Positions 8,072-16,269 of a DNA stretch of 64,000 nt are shown here, one piece after another. Source of the stretch: Flavobacteriaceae bacterium YJPT1-3 (lineage in GTDB: Bacteria; Bacteroidota; Bacteroidia; Flavobacteriales; Flavobacteriaceae); assembly GCA_029866965.1 (NCBI GenBank), contig CP123444.1:3071001-3135000 (forward strand), given 5' to 3'. The translations under genes were made by a program, and so were the position numbers. The notes under the pieces are model-generated. The model made no database searches. It was not told the origin of the DNA and saw only the letters and a program-made list of their open reading frames with translations. The number at the start of each line of letters is the position of its first letter. Positions within the stretch are counted from its first letter, which is position 1.

Positions 8072-9448
8072 ATGTACGCTATATTGGATATTGAGACCAC
8101 AGGAGGAAAATACGGAGAAGAAGGGGTCACCGAGATCGCGATCTATCGCTTTGACGGCCATGAAGTCGTCGACCAGTACAGTAGCCTAATCAATCCGGAG
8201 CGTCCCATACAACCCTTCGTGGTGGGCCTGACCGGTATCAATAATGAAATGCTTCGCAACGCACCCAAATTCTACGAAGCGGCTAAACGCATCATCGAGA
8301 TCACCCAGGATTGCATCATTGTGGCGCATAATGCCCAGTTTGACTATCGCATCTTACAACTTGAATTCGATCGCCTGGGCTACGATTTCCAGCGACGTTC
8401 CTTGTGCACGGTTGAATTGGCCCAGGAATTATTGCCGGGACATAAAAGTTACAGCCTGGGCAAACTCACCCGTGCCTTAGGCATCCCGATGACCAGTCGG
8501 CACCGCGCTAGCGGAGATGCACTGGCTACAGTTCAACTTTTCAAATTACTTCTGGCTAAGGACACTCAAAAGAAGATCATTGGTGAAGCTGTTCGCGCCA
8601 ACCCACGACGCCGCATGGACACCAAGCTGAAAGACCTGCTGGAAGAAGTTCCTGCGGTCACCGGTGTTTACTATATGCATGATGCAGCCGGAGAAGTACT
8701 TTACATTGGAAAGAGTAAGAATATTAAAAAGCGTCTCAACCAGCATTTTACCAGCGATAATCGCAAGAGTAAGGAAATTCAGGAGGAAGTGATGATGGTC
8801 TCCTATGACGAGACCGGCAGCGAATTGCTAGCCTTACTGAAAGAAAATGAAGAGATCAAAAAAAATCGCCCACCCTATAACCGCGCGCTGAAAAAACGTC
8901 TGTTCCACGTACAGTTAACCTCCTTCCAGGACCAAAACGGTTACCTGCACCTGAAGACCGAAAAAGCTGATCCTCGAAAATCGGCCATCACTACTTTTAC
9001 CAATAACCTCAGCGCTAAATCGCATTTGGAGCGTATTCTGGAAAGCTATGAGCTCTGTGCACACAAAGTGGGTCGCAACAGCCGCAGTGGAGCCTGCTTC
9101 AATTATACCATAAAAAAATGTCGAGGTGCCTGCGTAGGAGAAGAATCAGCAGCCGACTACAACGCTCGGGTTCAGGAATACATCGACAAGCACAGCTATG
9201 AGAATCAAAGCATGCTGATCATTGACCGCGGCAGAGCAAGGGATGAACGCGCCATGGTATGGATTGACGATGGGACATTTAGAGGTATTGGCTGGTATAA
9301 TTTGAATTTCCAGATTCACAATCCAGAAGTGCTGAAGTCAATTGTAGTACCCATGGAGGACAATCGAGATGCGCAACACATCATCCAAAGTTACCTCCGT
9401 ACCAAGAAGGTGATCAAAACTGTTACCCTCGAGAAAACGCCGAGTTAA
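8072..9448 (+). CDS. Exonuclease plus GIY-YIG nuclease fusion (Cho/UvrC-like)
   Basis: A 458-residue two-nuclease protein. Residues 1 to about 175 are a DEDDh exonuclease like the DNA polymerase III epsilon subunit: DIETTG at 6-11, AHNAQFDYRIL, and RHRASGDALAT supplying the His and last Asp. Residues from about 195 are a GIY-YIG endonuclease as in UvrC and Cho (VTGVYYMHDAAGEVLYIGKSKNIKKRLNQHF). A UvrC-type region with several Cys residues follows (CAHKVGRNSRSGACFNYTIKKCRGAC). The UvrC helix-hairpin-helix and C-terminal incision domains are absent. It probably cuts and trims DNA at bulky damage, as shown for Cho, with added 3'-5' exonuclease. This fusion recurs in several phyla; the exact role here is not known. 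Confidence 0.88.
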   Translation: MYAILDIETTGGKYGEEGVTEIAIYRFDGHEVVDQYSSLINPERPIQPFVVGLTGINNEMLRNAPKFYEAAKRIIEITQDCIIVAHNAQFDYRILQLEFDRLGYDFQRRSLCTVELAQELLPGHKSYSLGKLTRALGIPMTSRHRASGDALATVQLFKLLLAKDTQKKIIGEAVRANPRRRMDTKLKDLLEEVPAVTGVYYMHDAAGEVLYIGKSKNIKKRLNQHFTSDNRKSKEIQEEVMMVSYDETGSELLALLKENEEIKKNRPPYNRALKKRLFHVQLTSFQDQNGYLHLKTEKADPRKSAITTFTNNLSAKSHLERILESYELCAHKVGRNSRSGACFNYTIKKCRGACVGEESAADYNARVQEYIDKHSYENQSMLIIDRGRARDERAMVWIDDGTFRGIGWYNLNFQIHNPEVLKSIVVPMEDNRDAQHIIQSYLRTKKVIKTVTLEKTPS

Positions 9449-9484
9449 AAAACTTTCCTACTTTTATAAAAATGCAATGCTCTT

Positions 9485-10369
9485 ATGGGTCACCCTCCCA
9501 AAGGCGGCTGGCGCGCCACCGTTCATGAAATTATTTACGAAGCAGATACTCCCCTAGGGAAACTATTTGATGTTATCCTATTGATCCTCATTCTGTTGAG
9601 CGTCGTTTTCGTCATGATCGAAAGTGTACGTGGCCTGAATCCCTGGGTGTATGATTTCTTGCTCTACGGCGAATGGGTCATCACCATTTTCTTTACGCTG
9701 GAGTACATTCTGCGGGTCATTTCGATCAAAAAGCCCAGTGCCTACATTTTTAGCTTTTACGGAATTATCGATTTCATCTCGACCATTCCACTCTACCTCT
9801 CCTTTTTCTTCGTGGGCACAAACGCTTTACTCACGATACGAGCCCTTCGCCTGCTGCGTGTATTCCGAATCTTAAAGATCACGCGCTATTTGGGAGAAGG
9901 CAATAAACTGACCAAAGCCTTGAAAGACAGTCGGCCGAAAATCGCGGTATTCCTCTTTGCGGTGCTCATTGTATCCGTTATTTGTGGCACCCTAATGTAT
10001 CTGGTCGAAGGCGAAGAAAGTGGTTTTGTAAGTATTCCGGTCTCGGTCTACTGGTGTATCGTGACCTTGACCACGGTAGGATTTGGAGACATTGCCCCGG
10101 TAACCCCTGCAGGGCAGTTTATCGCCATGCTGATCATGATTATGGGATACGGGATTATTGCGGTACCCACCGGTATTGTAACTTCAGAAATGGCGCGTTC
10201 CAAACAAGAACCCTTACCGACCGGAACTAAAGACAAGATTAAATTTCTAGGCGAAGAATACGTACATATGAATACGCAGGCTTGCCGCAACTGCAATGCC
10301 ACTAAACATCGCGATGATGCCTTATTTTGCCATCATTGTGGCTCGAGTTTAGCGAAAGATGAAGCCTAA
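9485..10369 (+). CDS. Voltage-gated-type potassium channel with C-terminal zinc ribbon
   Basis: A 294-residue six-helix ion channel. The N-terminal half has S1-S4 helices, with S4 showing Arg at every third position (IRALRLLRVFRILKITR), the voltage-sensor pattern. The selectivity filter is TLTTVGFGDIAP, typical of K+ channels, before a last helix MLIMIMGYGIIAVPTGIV. After about residue 250 comes a soluble tail with two CxxC pairs (ACRNCNATKHRDDALFCHHCGSS), a likely zinc ribbon that could bind a ligand or partner. The start codon at 9485 follows a 36-base gap. The gene overlaps miaA by 11 bases, so the two are probably cotranscribed. Gating and the role of the ribbon are inferred. Confidence 0.9.
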   Translation: MGHPPKGGWRATVHEIIYEADTPLGKLFDVILLILILLSVVFVMIESVRGLNPWVYDFLLYGEWVITIFFTLEYILRVISIKKPSAYIFSFYGIIDFISTIPLYLSFFFVGTNALLTIRALRLLRVFRILKITRYLGEGNKLTKALKDSRPKIAVFLFAVLIVSVICGTLMYLVEGEESGFVSIPVSVYWCIVTLTTVGFGDIAPVTPAGQFIAMLIMIMGYGIIAVPTGIVTSEMARSKQEPLPTGTKDKIKFLGEEYVHMNTQACRNCNATKHRDDALFCHHCGSSLAKDEA

Positions 10370-11273
10370 AAAGTACCTCATTACCGTGGTTGGGCCCACG
10401 GCCATCGGCAAGACGGCCTTGGCGATACAACTGGCACAGCATTTTCAGACCGAAATCATCTCAGCAGATTCGCGCCAGTTTTTTAAAGAGATGCGCATTG
10501 GAACTGCAGTTCCTTCCCAAGACGAGCTCAAAGCTGCTCCGCATCACTTCATACAACACAAATCCATTCATGAAGCCTATACCGTGGGGCAGTTTGAAAA
10601 AGAAGCATTGGAACTATTGGATCGCCTATTCCAGCGACATCAGGTGCTTATCCTCGTGGGGGGATCCGGACTCTATGTGGATGCCGTGCTCAACGGACTG
10701 AATCATTTCCCCAAAGTGCCGGCGACTGTCCGAGAAGAGGTACGGCGCTTGTACAAAGAAAAAGGCCTTAGTGAAATACAGGCCCAATTATTACAACTTG
10801 ATCCAGCTTCAGAGGACAGCGTGGATATGCTGAATCCTCAACGTGTGCTTCGGGCTTTGGAGGTCTGTATGGCTACCGAACAGCCTTTCAGCTCTTTCAA
10901 GAATAAGCCGAAAGCGGAACGCCCCTTTACCGCGATACAGATCGGTCTTCAGGCCGAGCGATCCGTGATCTACGATCGCATCAATAAACGGGTCGATCTG
11001 ATGGTGGAGGAAGGCCTGGAAGCAGAAGCTCGTGCACTCCATCCCCATCGGAAGTTGAACGCTTTGGTGACCGTAGGCTATCGCGAACTGTTTGCCTATT
11101 TCGATGGAGTGTATAATTTCGCGAAAGCGATAGAAGAGATCAAGAAAAATACCCGTCGTTTCGCTAAAAGGCAACTGACCTGGTATCGTAAAAACGAGCA
11201 GATCCATTGGTTTCCTTTTCAGACTCCCCTGGCAGCTGTTCTCGAACATATCCAAAAAAAAATGTCCCGCTAA
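10359..11273 (+). CDS. miaA: tRNA dimethylallyltransferase
   Basis: MiaA adds a dimethylallyl group to N6 of A37 in tRNAs reading codons that begin with U. The 304 residues show the P-loop GPTAIGKTALA near residues 10-20, SADSRQFFKEMRIGTA, HHFIQHKSIHEAYTVGQFE, LVGGSGLYVDAVLNG, NPQRVLRALEV, and the closing FAKRQLTWYRKNEQIHWF. The start overlaps the channel gene by 11 bases. The stop codon forms the loop of a terminator hairpin shared with the convergent response-regulator gene. A degenerate palindrome copy lies at 11117-11126. Confidence 0.97.
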   Translation: MKPKKYLITVVGPTAIGKTALAIQLAQHFQTEIISADSRQFFKEMRIGTAVPSQDELKAAPHHFIQHKSIHEAYTVGQFEKEALELLDRLFQRHQVLILVGGSGLYVDAVLNGLNHFPKVPATVREEVRRLYKEKGLSEIQAQLLQLDPASEDSVDMLNPQRVLRALEVCMATEQPFSSFKNKPKAERPFTAIQIGLQAERSVIYDRINKRVDLMVEEGLEAEARALHPHRKLNALVTVGYRELFAYFDGVYNFAKAIEEIKKNTRRFAKRQLTWYRKNEQIHWFPFQTPLAAVLEHIQKKMSR

Positions 11274-11287
11274 GCGAGACATTTTTT
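11257..11287. terminator. Bidirectional terminator whose loop is the miaA stop codon
   Basis: AAAAAATGTCCCGC (11257-11270) pairs with GCGAGACATTTTTT (11274-11287) with one mismatch; the three-base loop TAA is exactly the miaA stop. The A-run on one side and T-run on the other let it work for both miaA and the convergent gene ending at 11304. Confidence 0.85.
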
Positions 11288-11303
11288 CTATACCACTAAT
11301 TGC

Positions 11304-12014
11304 TTAGTCTTCGTTCTTGACCACCAGTCGGAATCCTTCTCCATGGATATTCAGGATCTCGACAGAATCATCGACCTTCAGATACTTACGTAATTTGGCG
11401 ATGTACACGTCCATACTACGCGAGGTAAAGTAATTATCGTCTCTCCAGATTTTGGTAAGTGCTAATTCTCGAGGCATCAGGTCATTCTCATGCAAGGCCA
11501 ACAAACGCAAAAGTTCATTTTCCTTTGGTGATAGTTTATTAGGATCTTCGTCTTTATAGGTCAGGAACCGCAATTTGGAATTCAGGTGAAAATTCCCTAT
11601 CTGAAATTCAAACTGCTTACTATCAGCTGCGCTATCGCTGCCCTTACGCTGCATGATGGCCTTGATTTTCATCAGCAACACTTCACTGTCAAAAGGCTTG
11701 TTCAGATAATCATCAGCTCCCACTTTATAGCCCTTTAAAACATCTTCTTTCATGGCTTTGGCCGTAAGGAAAATAATGGGAACATCCTCATTCTTCTCGC
11801 GTATCTCTTTGGCTAGCGTAAAGCCATCCTTATAAGGCATCATGACGTCTAGTATACAAAGATCGAAATCGTCTTTCTTGAACTTTTCAAAGCCTTCCAT
11901 TCCGTTCTTGGCGTGGGTGACATCAAATTCATTCATTGACAGATAATCTTTGAGTACCGTTCCGAAATTGGGATCGTCCTCTACCAATAAAATTTTCTTG
12001 TTTTCAGTTTCCAT
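11304..12014 (-). CDS. rprY: OmpR-family response regulator, RprY-like
   Basis: A 236-residue DNA-binding response regulator. The receiver domain (residues 1-120) has the acidic pair in LVEDD, the phospho-acceptor Asp56 in LCILDVMMP, and the Lys in YLNKPFDSE. A winged-helix OmpR-type domain follows, with LSPKENELLRLLA and the recognition region YFTSRSMDVYIAKLRKYL. The sensor kinase gene ends four bases upstream on the same strand, so the two form a pair. Sequence and pairing resemble RprXY, known from Bacteroides fragilis; its regulon here is unknown. Confidence 0.9.
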   Translation of the reverse strand: METENKKILLVEDDPNFGTVLKDYLSMNEFDVTHAKNGMEGFEKFKKDDFDLCILDVMMPYKDGFTLAKEIREKNEDVPIIFLTAKAMKEDVLKGYKVGADDYLNKPFDSEVLLMKIKAIMQRKGSDSAADSKQFEFQIGNFHLNSKLRFLTYKDEDPNKLSPKENELLRLLALHENDLMPRELALTKIWRDDNYFTSRSMDVYIAKLRKYLKVDDSVEILNIHGEGFRLVVKNED

Positions 12015-12018
12015 GGAT

Positions 12019-13590
12019 TTATGTTATTAGTGGTAATTTAATGATAAATGTGCTTCCTTTCCCGCGTTCACTCTCGACGCTAATTTCGCCGTGGTGATCT
12101 TCTACAATGCGCTTCACGTAGGCCAGACCTAAACCGTGACCTTTTACGTTATGCACATCGCCGGTGTGAGCTCTGTAAAATTTTTCAAAGACCTGCTTTT
12201 GAGCCGTCTTGCTCATGCCTATTCCCTGATCCTGTATCTTTAAGATAACAAAGTTTCTAGCATTCTCCGTATAGATATCAATCTTCGGACTCTCTTCAGA
12301 GTATTTGACCGCATTATCCAGGATATTGACGAGAACATTGGTAAAGTGCGAATCATTGGCCAGAATGGCGGTACGCTCCGCATCCAAATGCGTTTCTATA
12401 TACCCTTGACGGTCTTCCACGATCAAGGAAATATGACTGATCGCATCATCCACCAGATCGTGCAGATCCAATCGCTCCTTTTTAATATCGAGTTCGTTGC
12501 GCTCCAATTTGGAAATACGCAAGACATTCTCCACCTGCGCATGCATACGCTTGTTCTCTTCCTTGATCATCCCCAAATAGCGTTTCACTTTAGTCTCATC
12601 AGCGGAGACCAGAGGATTCTTGATCGCGTCTAAAGCCAGATTGATGGTAGCAATGGGTGTCTTGAACTCATGCGTCATGTTGTTGATAAAGTCAGTTTTG
12701 ATCTGAGAGATCTGCCGTTGACGGATGAGCTGTTGTAGAGCGCTGGAATAAGCGATCACAATGATCAAGGTAAAAATGATGGACAGAGCGGCCATCCCAA
12801 ATATGGAGGACAACACAAATTCTTTTTCTCCGGGAAAATTGGCCAGCAATTGATAATCGCTCAGGCCATCCTTATTGACAAATAAAGGAACACTGTAGGT
12901 CCGACTGGAACCCTGTAGATCAAAATTTTCGGATCGAACCTGAGTGGCCAGAGAGTTGCTATGCACGGCATATTCAAAGTCGGTTTCCATATCCCGCTCG
13001 GCCAATTCCATGATCATGATCCGCTCGATCTCTCCTTCAGGAATACGTTTGTGAATAGGGATTTTTCGTCGTTGGTCAAAAATGATCTCCTGAAAATTCA
13101 ACTTGCTGAGTTCATCCATGTTGGAAAATAGCTCCAACCGTTTTTGGGAGGAGAGATACTGGCCGTCAAGGGAATTGTTATTGAAGACCTGAGCTACTTT
13201 TCTACTGATGTATTTTTTGATCTTAATGCTGTCCAGATCGTATTCTGTAGCCGGAGAACCCAATTTGAAGTCCTGCTCAATGATGCTGTTGCTGTAGAGA
13301 TAGGTTTGATTGGAGACTGAATCCTCCTCGATTAAAAATAATTCTTGAATGGAAATATCATCAGGTATTCCGATGCTATCTGCCATAGCTCTCAAAGGAT
13401 AGTAGTATTCTTCGAGTTCTTGATTTTGAATTTTATTGGCTGTGGAGATCAATACCTGTTTGGCATTGAAGGCGAATTGTTCCCGCTTGGTTTCGACGCT
13501 ATTTGAGATCCAATATCCCTGCACAAAAATGATCCCGATGAGCGATAAGCTCATGAGCACCACGAGGAATACAAATAGGCGTCTGTTCAT
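12019..13590 (-). CDS. rprX: Membrane sensor histidine kinase, RprX-like
   Basis: A 523-residue sensor kinase paired with the regulator just downstream. A first transmembrane segment lies near the N-terminus (FVFLVVLMSLSLIGIIFV), then about 220 periplasmic residues, then a second segment (AALSIIFTLIIVIAYSS). The HisKA domain has the phosphorylated His in THEFKTPIATINL, and the ATPase domain has VNILDNAVKYS (N box), DQGIGMS (G1) and HGLGLAYVKRIVEDHHG (G2). No HAMP domain is visible. The frame is open up to 13614, but a perfect -7 box is at 13595-13602, so the ATG at 13590 is the likely start and the message may be leaderless. The signal sensed is unknown. Confidence 0.9.
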   Translation of the reverse strand: MNRRLFVFLVVLMSLSLIGIIFVQGYWISNSVETKREQFAFNAKQVLISTANKIQNQELEEYYYPLRAMADSIGIPDDISIQELFLIEEDSVSNQTYLYSNSIIEQDFKLGSPATEYDLDSIKIKKYISRKVAQVFNNNSLDGQYLSSQKRLELFSNMDELSKLNFQEIIFDQRRKIPIHKRIPEGEIERIMIMELAERDMETDFEYAVHSNSLATQVRSENFDLQGSSRTYSVPLFVNKDGLSDYQLLANFPGEKEFVLSSIFGMAALSIIFTLIIVIAYSSALQQLIRQRQISQIKTDFINNMTHEFKTPIATINLALDAIKNPLVSADETKVKRYLGMIKEENKRMHAQVENVLRISKLERNELDIKKERLDLHDLVDDAISHISLIVEDRQGYIETHLDAERTAILANDSHFTNVLVNILDNAVKYSEESPKIDIYTENARNFVILKIQDQGIGMSKTAQKQVFEKFYRAHTGDVHNVKGHGLGLAYVKRIVEDHHGEISVESERGKGSTFIIKLPLIT

Positions 13591-13594
13591 AATC

Positions 13595-13602
13595 CAAAAG
13601 TA
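13595..13602 (-). promoter_or_regulatory. -7 box of the rprXY promoter
   Basis: Read on the minus strand the sequence is TACTTTTG, a perfect TAnnTTTG. It ends four bases before the ATG at 13590. No clear TTG -33 element is seen upstream. Confidence 0.5.
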
Positions 13603-13664
13603 ACATTTTAACATTTAGGCTTCTTTCCATTTAGCAAAATGTTAACAAAGAAAACCCCTTGAAT

Positions 13665-14249
13665 TTACTGGCGTTTCAAAAGGTTTTCATGGATTTGAAC
13701 GACCCTTTTTTTGGTGCTTTCCAGGTCAATATTCTCGATGATAAAATCGGCTAATACTCTCTTTTTTTCATCCGGCCATTGGGCTGCCATTCGAGCCTGA
13801 ACCGCTTCTTCGGTCGTTTGGTCTCTCTTCATGACCCGCTCGACACGAAGGTCTTCAGGGGCGGTCACTAAAATCGTATAATCACAGGCTTTGTAATTCC
13901 CGTTTTCGAATAAAATTGCGGCCTCCTTGATCACATAAGCGGCCTTTTGTTGCTCGGCCCAAGATTGGAAGTCGGTGCCTACCCGGGGGTGTACCAAAGC
14001 ATTCAGCTGTTCTAGCAGGTCACGATCATTAAAAACCCGAGCAGCGACATAGGGTCGGTCCAACAGCTCTTCCTTATAAGCTTCTTCGCCTAACAACTCT
14101 ATGATCTCTTGTTTGAGCTCCGCCGACTGATTCATCAGGTATTTAGCACGCGTATCCGCAACATAGACCGGAATCCCCAATGCTTCGAAGAAAGACGCCA
14201 CTGTACTCTTCCCGCTTCCAATGCCTCCGGTGAGCCCCACAATCATCAT
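13665..14249 (-). CDS. coaE: Dephospho-CoA kinase
   Basis: CoaE phosphorylates dephospho-CoA, the last step of coenzyme A synthesis. The 194 residues open with VGLTGGIGSGKSTVASFF (P-loop), then GIPVYVADTRAKYLM, LVHPRVGTDFQSW and the lid region RVERVMKRDQTTEEAVQARMAAQWPDEKKRVLADFII. The length is normal. The start overlaps the end of the YbbR-like gene by four bases, indicating coupling. coaBC of the same pathway is about 9 kb away on the same strand. Confidence 0.96.
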   Translation of the reverse strand: MMIVGLTGGIGSGKSTVASFFEALGIPVYVADTRAKYLMNQSAELKQEIIELLGEEAYKEELLDRPYVAARVFNDRDLLEQLNALVHPRVGTDFQSWAEQQKAAYVIKEAAILFENGNYKACDYTILVTAPEDLRVERVMKRDQTTEEAVQARMAAQWPDEKKRVLADFIIENIDLESTKKRVVQIHENLLKRQ

Positions 14250-15199
14250 TTGACCAGGATGTATTGAATGCGATTCTCAAGCACTCGGTAGTCTTGAATA
14301 CCCTCGGGTGCACTGACCACACGTGGAATCATAAAGGAACCCTCGGTATCGGCCTCCTCAAAGTCGCAAACCACTTTAAAGTTATTGGCAAGAATGGTAT
14401 TGTACTGCTCCACCGCTACCCGATACTTAACACGGACCTCCTTTGGAAAGATTTTTAATTGTTGATCTTCTGGGACATTGATCAGCTCCACCGGAACTTT
14501 AGCCTCCGCCTCCGTGAATTTATCCACTTGCACCGTATAGTTCAAGGTATAGACCTCAGCCGATACATGCGGTCCAAAGCCGGTGGTATCGATGTCGAGA
14601 CTTCCCTGCAATGCGGAGCGTACTTCTTCTTGCTGCAATTGCTTAGTTGGGATAGCCTCCAGGGTATCCATCAGCCCCCGGGGGCCGGAAACGAAGAGGG
14701 AGTCCGGTACCAGTTCGATCTCCCCGGTACGGTCATAGCCGGAGGCGAAATCAAGTTCAATACGCGACGCTACCGGGAGTTTCTTGGTCACCAATTCGTC
14801 CAGCGTAAACCAAAGTGTATCCGGTTGCATGCTTAAGGGTTCAATCCCCTTTAAGCGGGTATCCATCCGGTCCAAATTCTCCTCCAGCAGATAGTAATAG
14901 CGGTTCCCGGACTGGTTCCTGACTTCGGAGAGATCGATCTCAAAGGTGGGCGACCACATGGAAAAACGCAGAAAATAGTAGCCCTGAGCGCGCATACGCA
15001 CCACCGCCTCCTGAGTGGAGGCTTGTTGAATGATCTTGCCTTCGGGCAGATTAACGTAGCTCAACGCGACATTGGCACTCTCTGTATAGGTTTTGGTCAA
15101 TTTGATCAGGAAGGAAATAAGAGCAGTCACCACTAAAAAGGCCAGAAAAACGCGAAGGTTGTGGTTCTTAAAATCGAATAATTTCTTATTACTTTCCAT
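14246..15199 (-). CDS. YbbR-like domain protein (CdaR-like)
   Basis: A 317-residue protein with a short cytoplasmic N-terminus, one transmembrane segment (VFLAFLVVTALISFLIKLT, about residues 15-35) and a large periplasmic part made of YbbR-type beta repeats (for example LPEGKIIQQASTQEAVVRMRAQGYYF and VPVELINVPEDQQLKIFPKEVRVKYRV). In Gram-positive bacteria such repeats occur in CdaR, a regulator of a diadenylate cyclase; no cyclase gene is seen here. The frame runs to a TTG at 15205, but the ATG at 15199 is the better start. It sits between the glycosyltransferase gene (9-base gap) and coaE (4-base overlap). Confidence 0.8.
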   Translation of the reverse strand: MESNKKLFDFKNHNLRVFLAFLVVTALISFLIKLTKTYTESANVALSYVNLPEGKIIQQASTQEAVVRMRAQGYYFLRFSMWSPTFEIDLSEVRNQSGNRYYYLLEENLDRMDTRLKGIEPLSMQPDTLWFTLDELVTKKLPVASRIELDFASGYDRTGEIELVPDSLFVSGPRGLMDTLEAIPTKQLQQEEVRSALQGSLDIDTTGFGPHVSAEVYTLNYTVQVDKFTEAEAKVPVELINVPEDQQLKIFPKEVRVKYRVAVEQYNTILANNFKVVCDFEEADTEGSFMIPRVVSAPEGIQDYRVLENRIQYILVK

Positions 15200-15208
15200 G
15201 GGCAAAAG

Positions 15209-16207
15209 TTAATCAAAAAATAAGTGGGGGAACCGCTCTTCAGGATGCTGTTTTAAAATATGCAAAGCCCACCACGAGGTTAAATAACCGGTACCATAGC
15301 CATAAAATTGTACGCCTACAGCCCGTAAGGCCAGTACTGCTGTAGTCCAGCTTTTGGTCTGCATCCAGGCTACCAAAAAAATAGCCGTCAAATACCCGAT
15401 CAATAGGGTGATGGGCCACCACCAACCTGCAACGAGCAGGAGCAGCGAGAGCAGCGTAAAGAGCAGGGCCAGGGTGGGCAACCAAAAGGTAGCTTTCGCG
15501 AAAGCAGGATACCGCTGATTTAGAATGGGACGCACCAATCCGAACTTATGCACCTGCGTATAGAATTTACTCCAACTCAGGCGCCGTTTGTGGTAGACAT
15601 AGGCATTGGGAAATAATCGCGTCTCGTAGCCCAATTCCCAAAGCTTAAAAGTCAATTCCGGATCTTCCCCGGGATGGATCTTCCCAAAGCCGCCACTTTG
15701 AGTGAAGGCTTCTCGAGAAAGTCCCATATTAAAGCTTCGCGGCTGAAACCGACTCAGGCTGCGGCTGCCACCCCGCACCCCACCGGTGGTCAAAAAAGAG
15801 GTCATGCTGAAATTGATCGCCTGCTGGAGGGCGGAAAAATCAGGATGGGCGTCATCAGGACCGCCAAAACAATGCACAAAGCTTTCCTGCAGTTCATAGT
15901 CTACGGCTTTGAGATAATGCGAAGGTAGCACGCAGTCAGAGTCCAGGATCAAAAAATAATCGCTCTGGGCCCGTTCCATCCCGTAATTGCGGGAAGGTCC
16001 GGGACCGGTATTTTCTTTGAAATAATAGCTGATGTGCAGTTGGGGAAAGGCAGCAACCACCTCTTTGGCCGTCAATTTCGAGCCGTCTTCTACGATAACC
16101 ACCTCAAAATCCTTATCAAAGTCAAGCTGGGCCAAGCTCTCCAGCAATTCTCTGACCTCCTCCGGACGATTGTACACAGGAACAATAAAGGAATAGGCAT
16201 ACTGCAT
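15209..16207 (-). CDS. Family 2 glycosyltransferase, membrane-anchored
   Basis: A 332-residue GT-A glycosyltransferase. The N-terminal part has FIVPVYNRPEEVRELLESL, VVIVEDGSK, ENTGPGPSRNYG and the metal-binding DSDC. An acidic motif GEDPELTFKLWELGY marks the acceptor side. The C-terminal third holds two or three hydrophobic segments (WLPTLALLFTLLSLLLLVAGWWWPITLLIGYLTAIFLVAW in part), so it is held at the inner membrane. The sugar and acceptor cannot be told. The start ATG is at 16207; the next gene follows after nine bases. Confidence 0.9.
   Translation of the reverse strand: MQYAYSFIVPVYNRPEEVRELLESLAQLDFDKDFEVVIVEDGSKLTAKEVVAAFPQLHISYYFKENTGPGPSRNYGMERAQSDYFLILDSDCVLPSHYLKAVDYELQESFVHCFGGPDDAHPDFSALQQAINFSMTSFLTTGGVRGGSRSLSRFQPRSFNMGLSREAFTQSGGFGKIHPGEDPELTFKLWELGYETRLFPNAYVYHKRRLSWSKFYTQVHKFGLVRPILNQRYPAFAKATFWLPTLALLFTLLSLLLLVAGWWWPITLLIGYLTAIFLVAWMQTKSWTTAVLALRAVGVQFYGYGTGYLTSWWALHILKQHPEERFPHLFFD
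15492..15505. repeat. Iterated palindrome GCTTTCGCGAAAGC, copy 5
   Basis: Perfect copy in the glycosyltransferase gene, read on the minus strand as Ala-Phe-Ala-Lys-Ala. Confidence 0.9.
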
Positions 16208-16269
16208 GCAGGTAAAGCTAGGGCAAAAAAATTCCCGTCACAAGATTGAGGTGATCTATCTCTTCCCGG

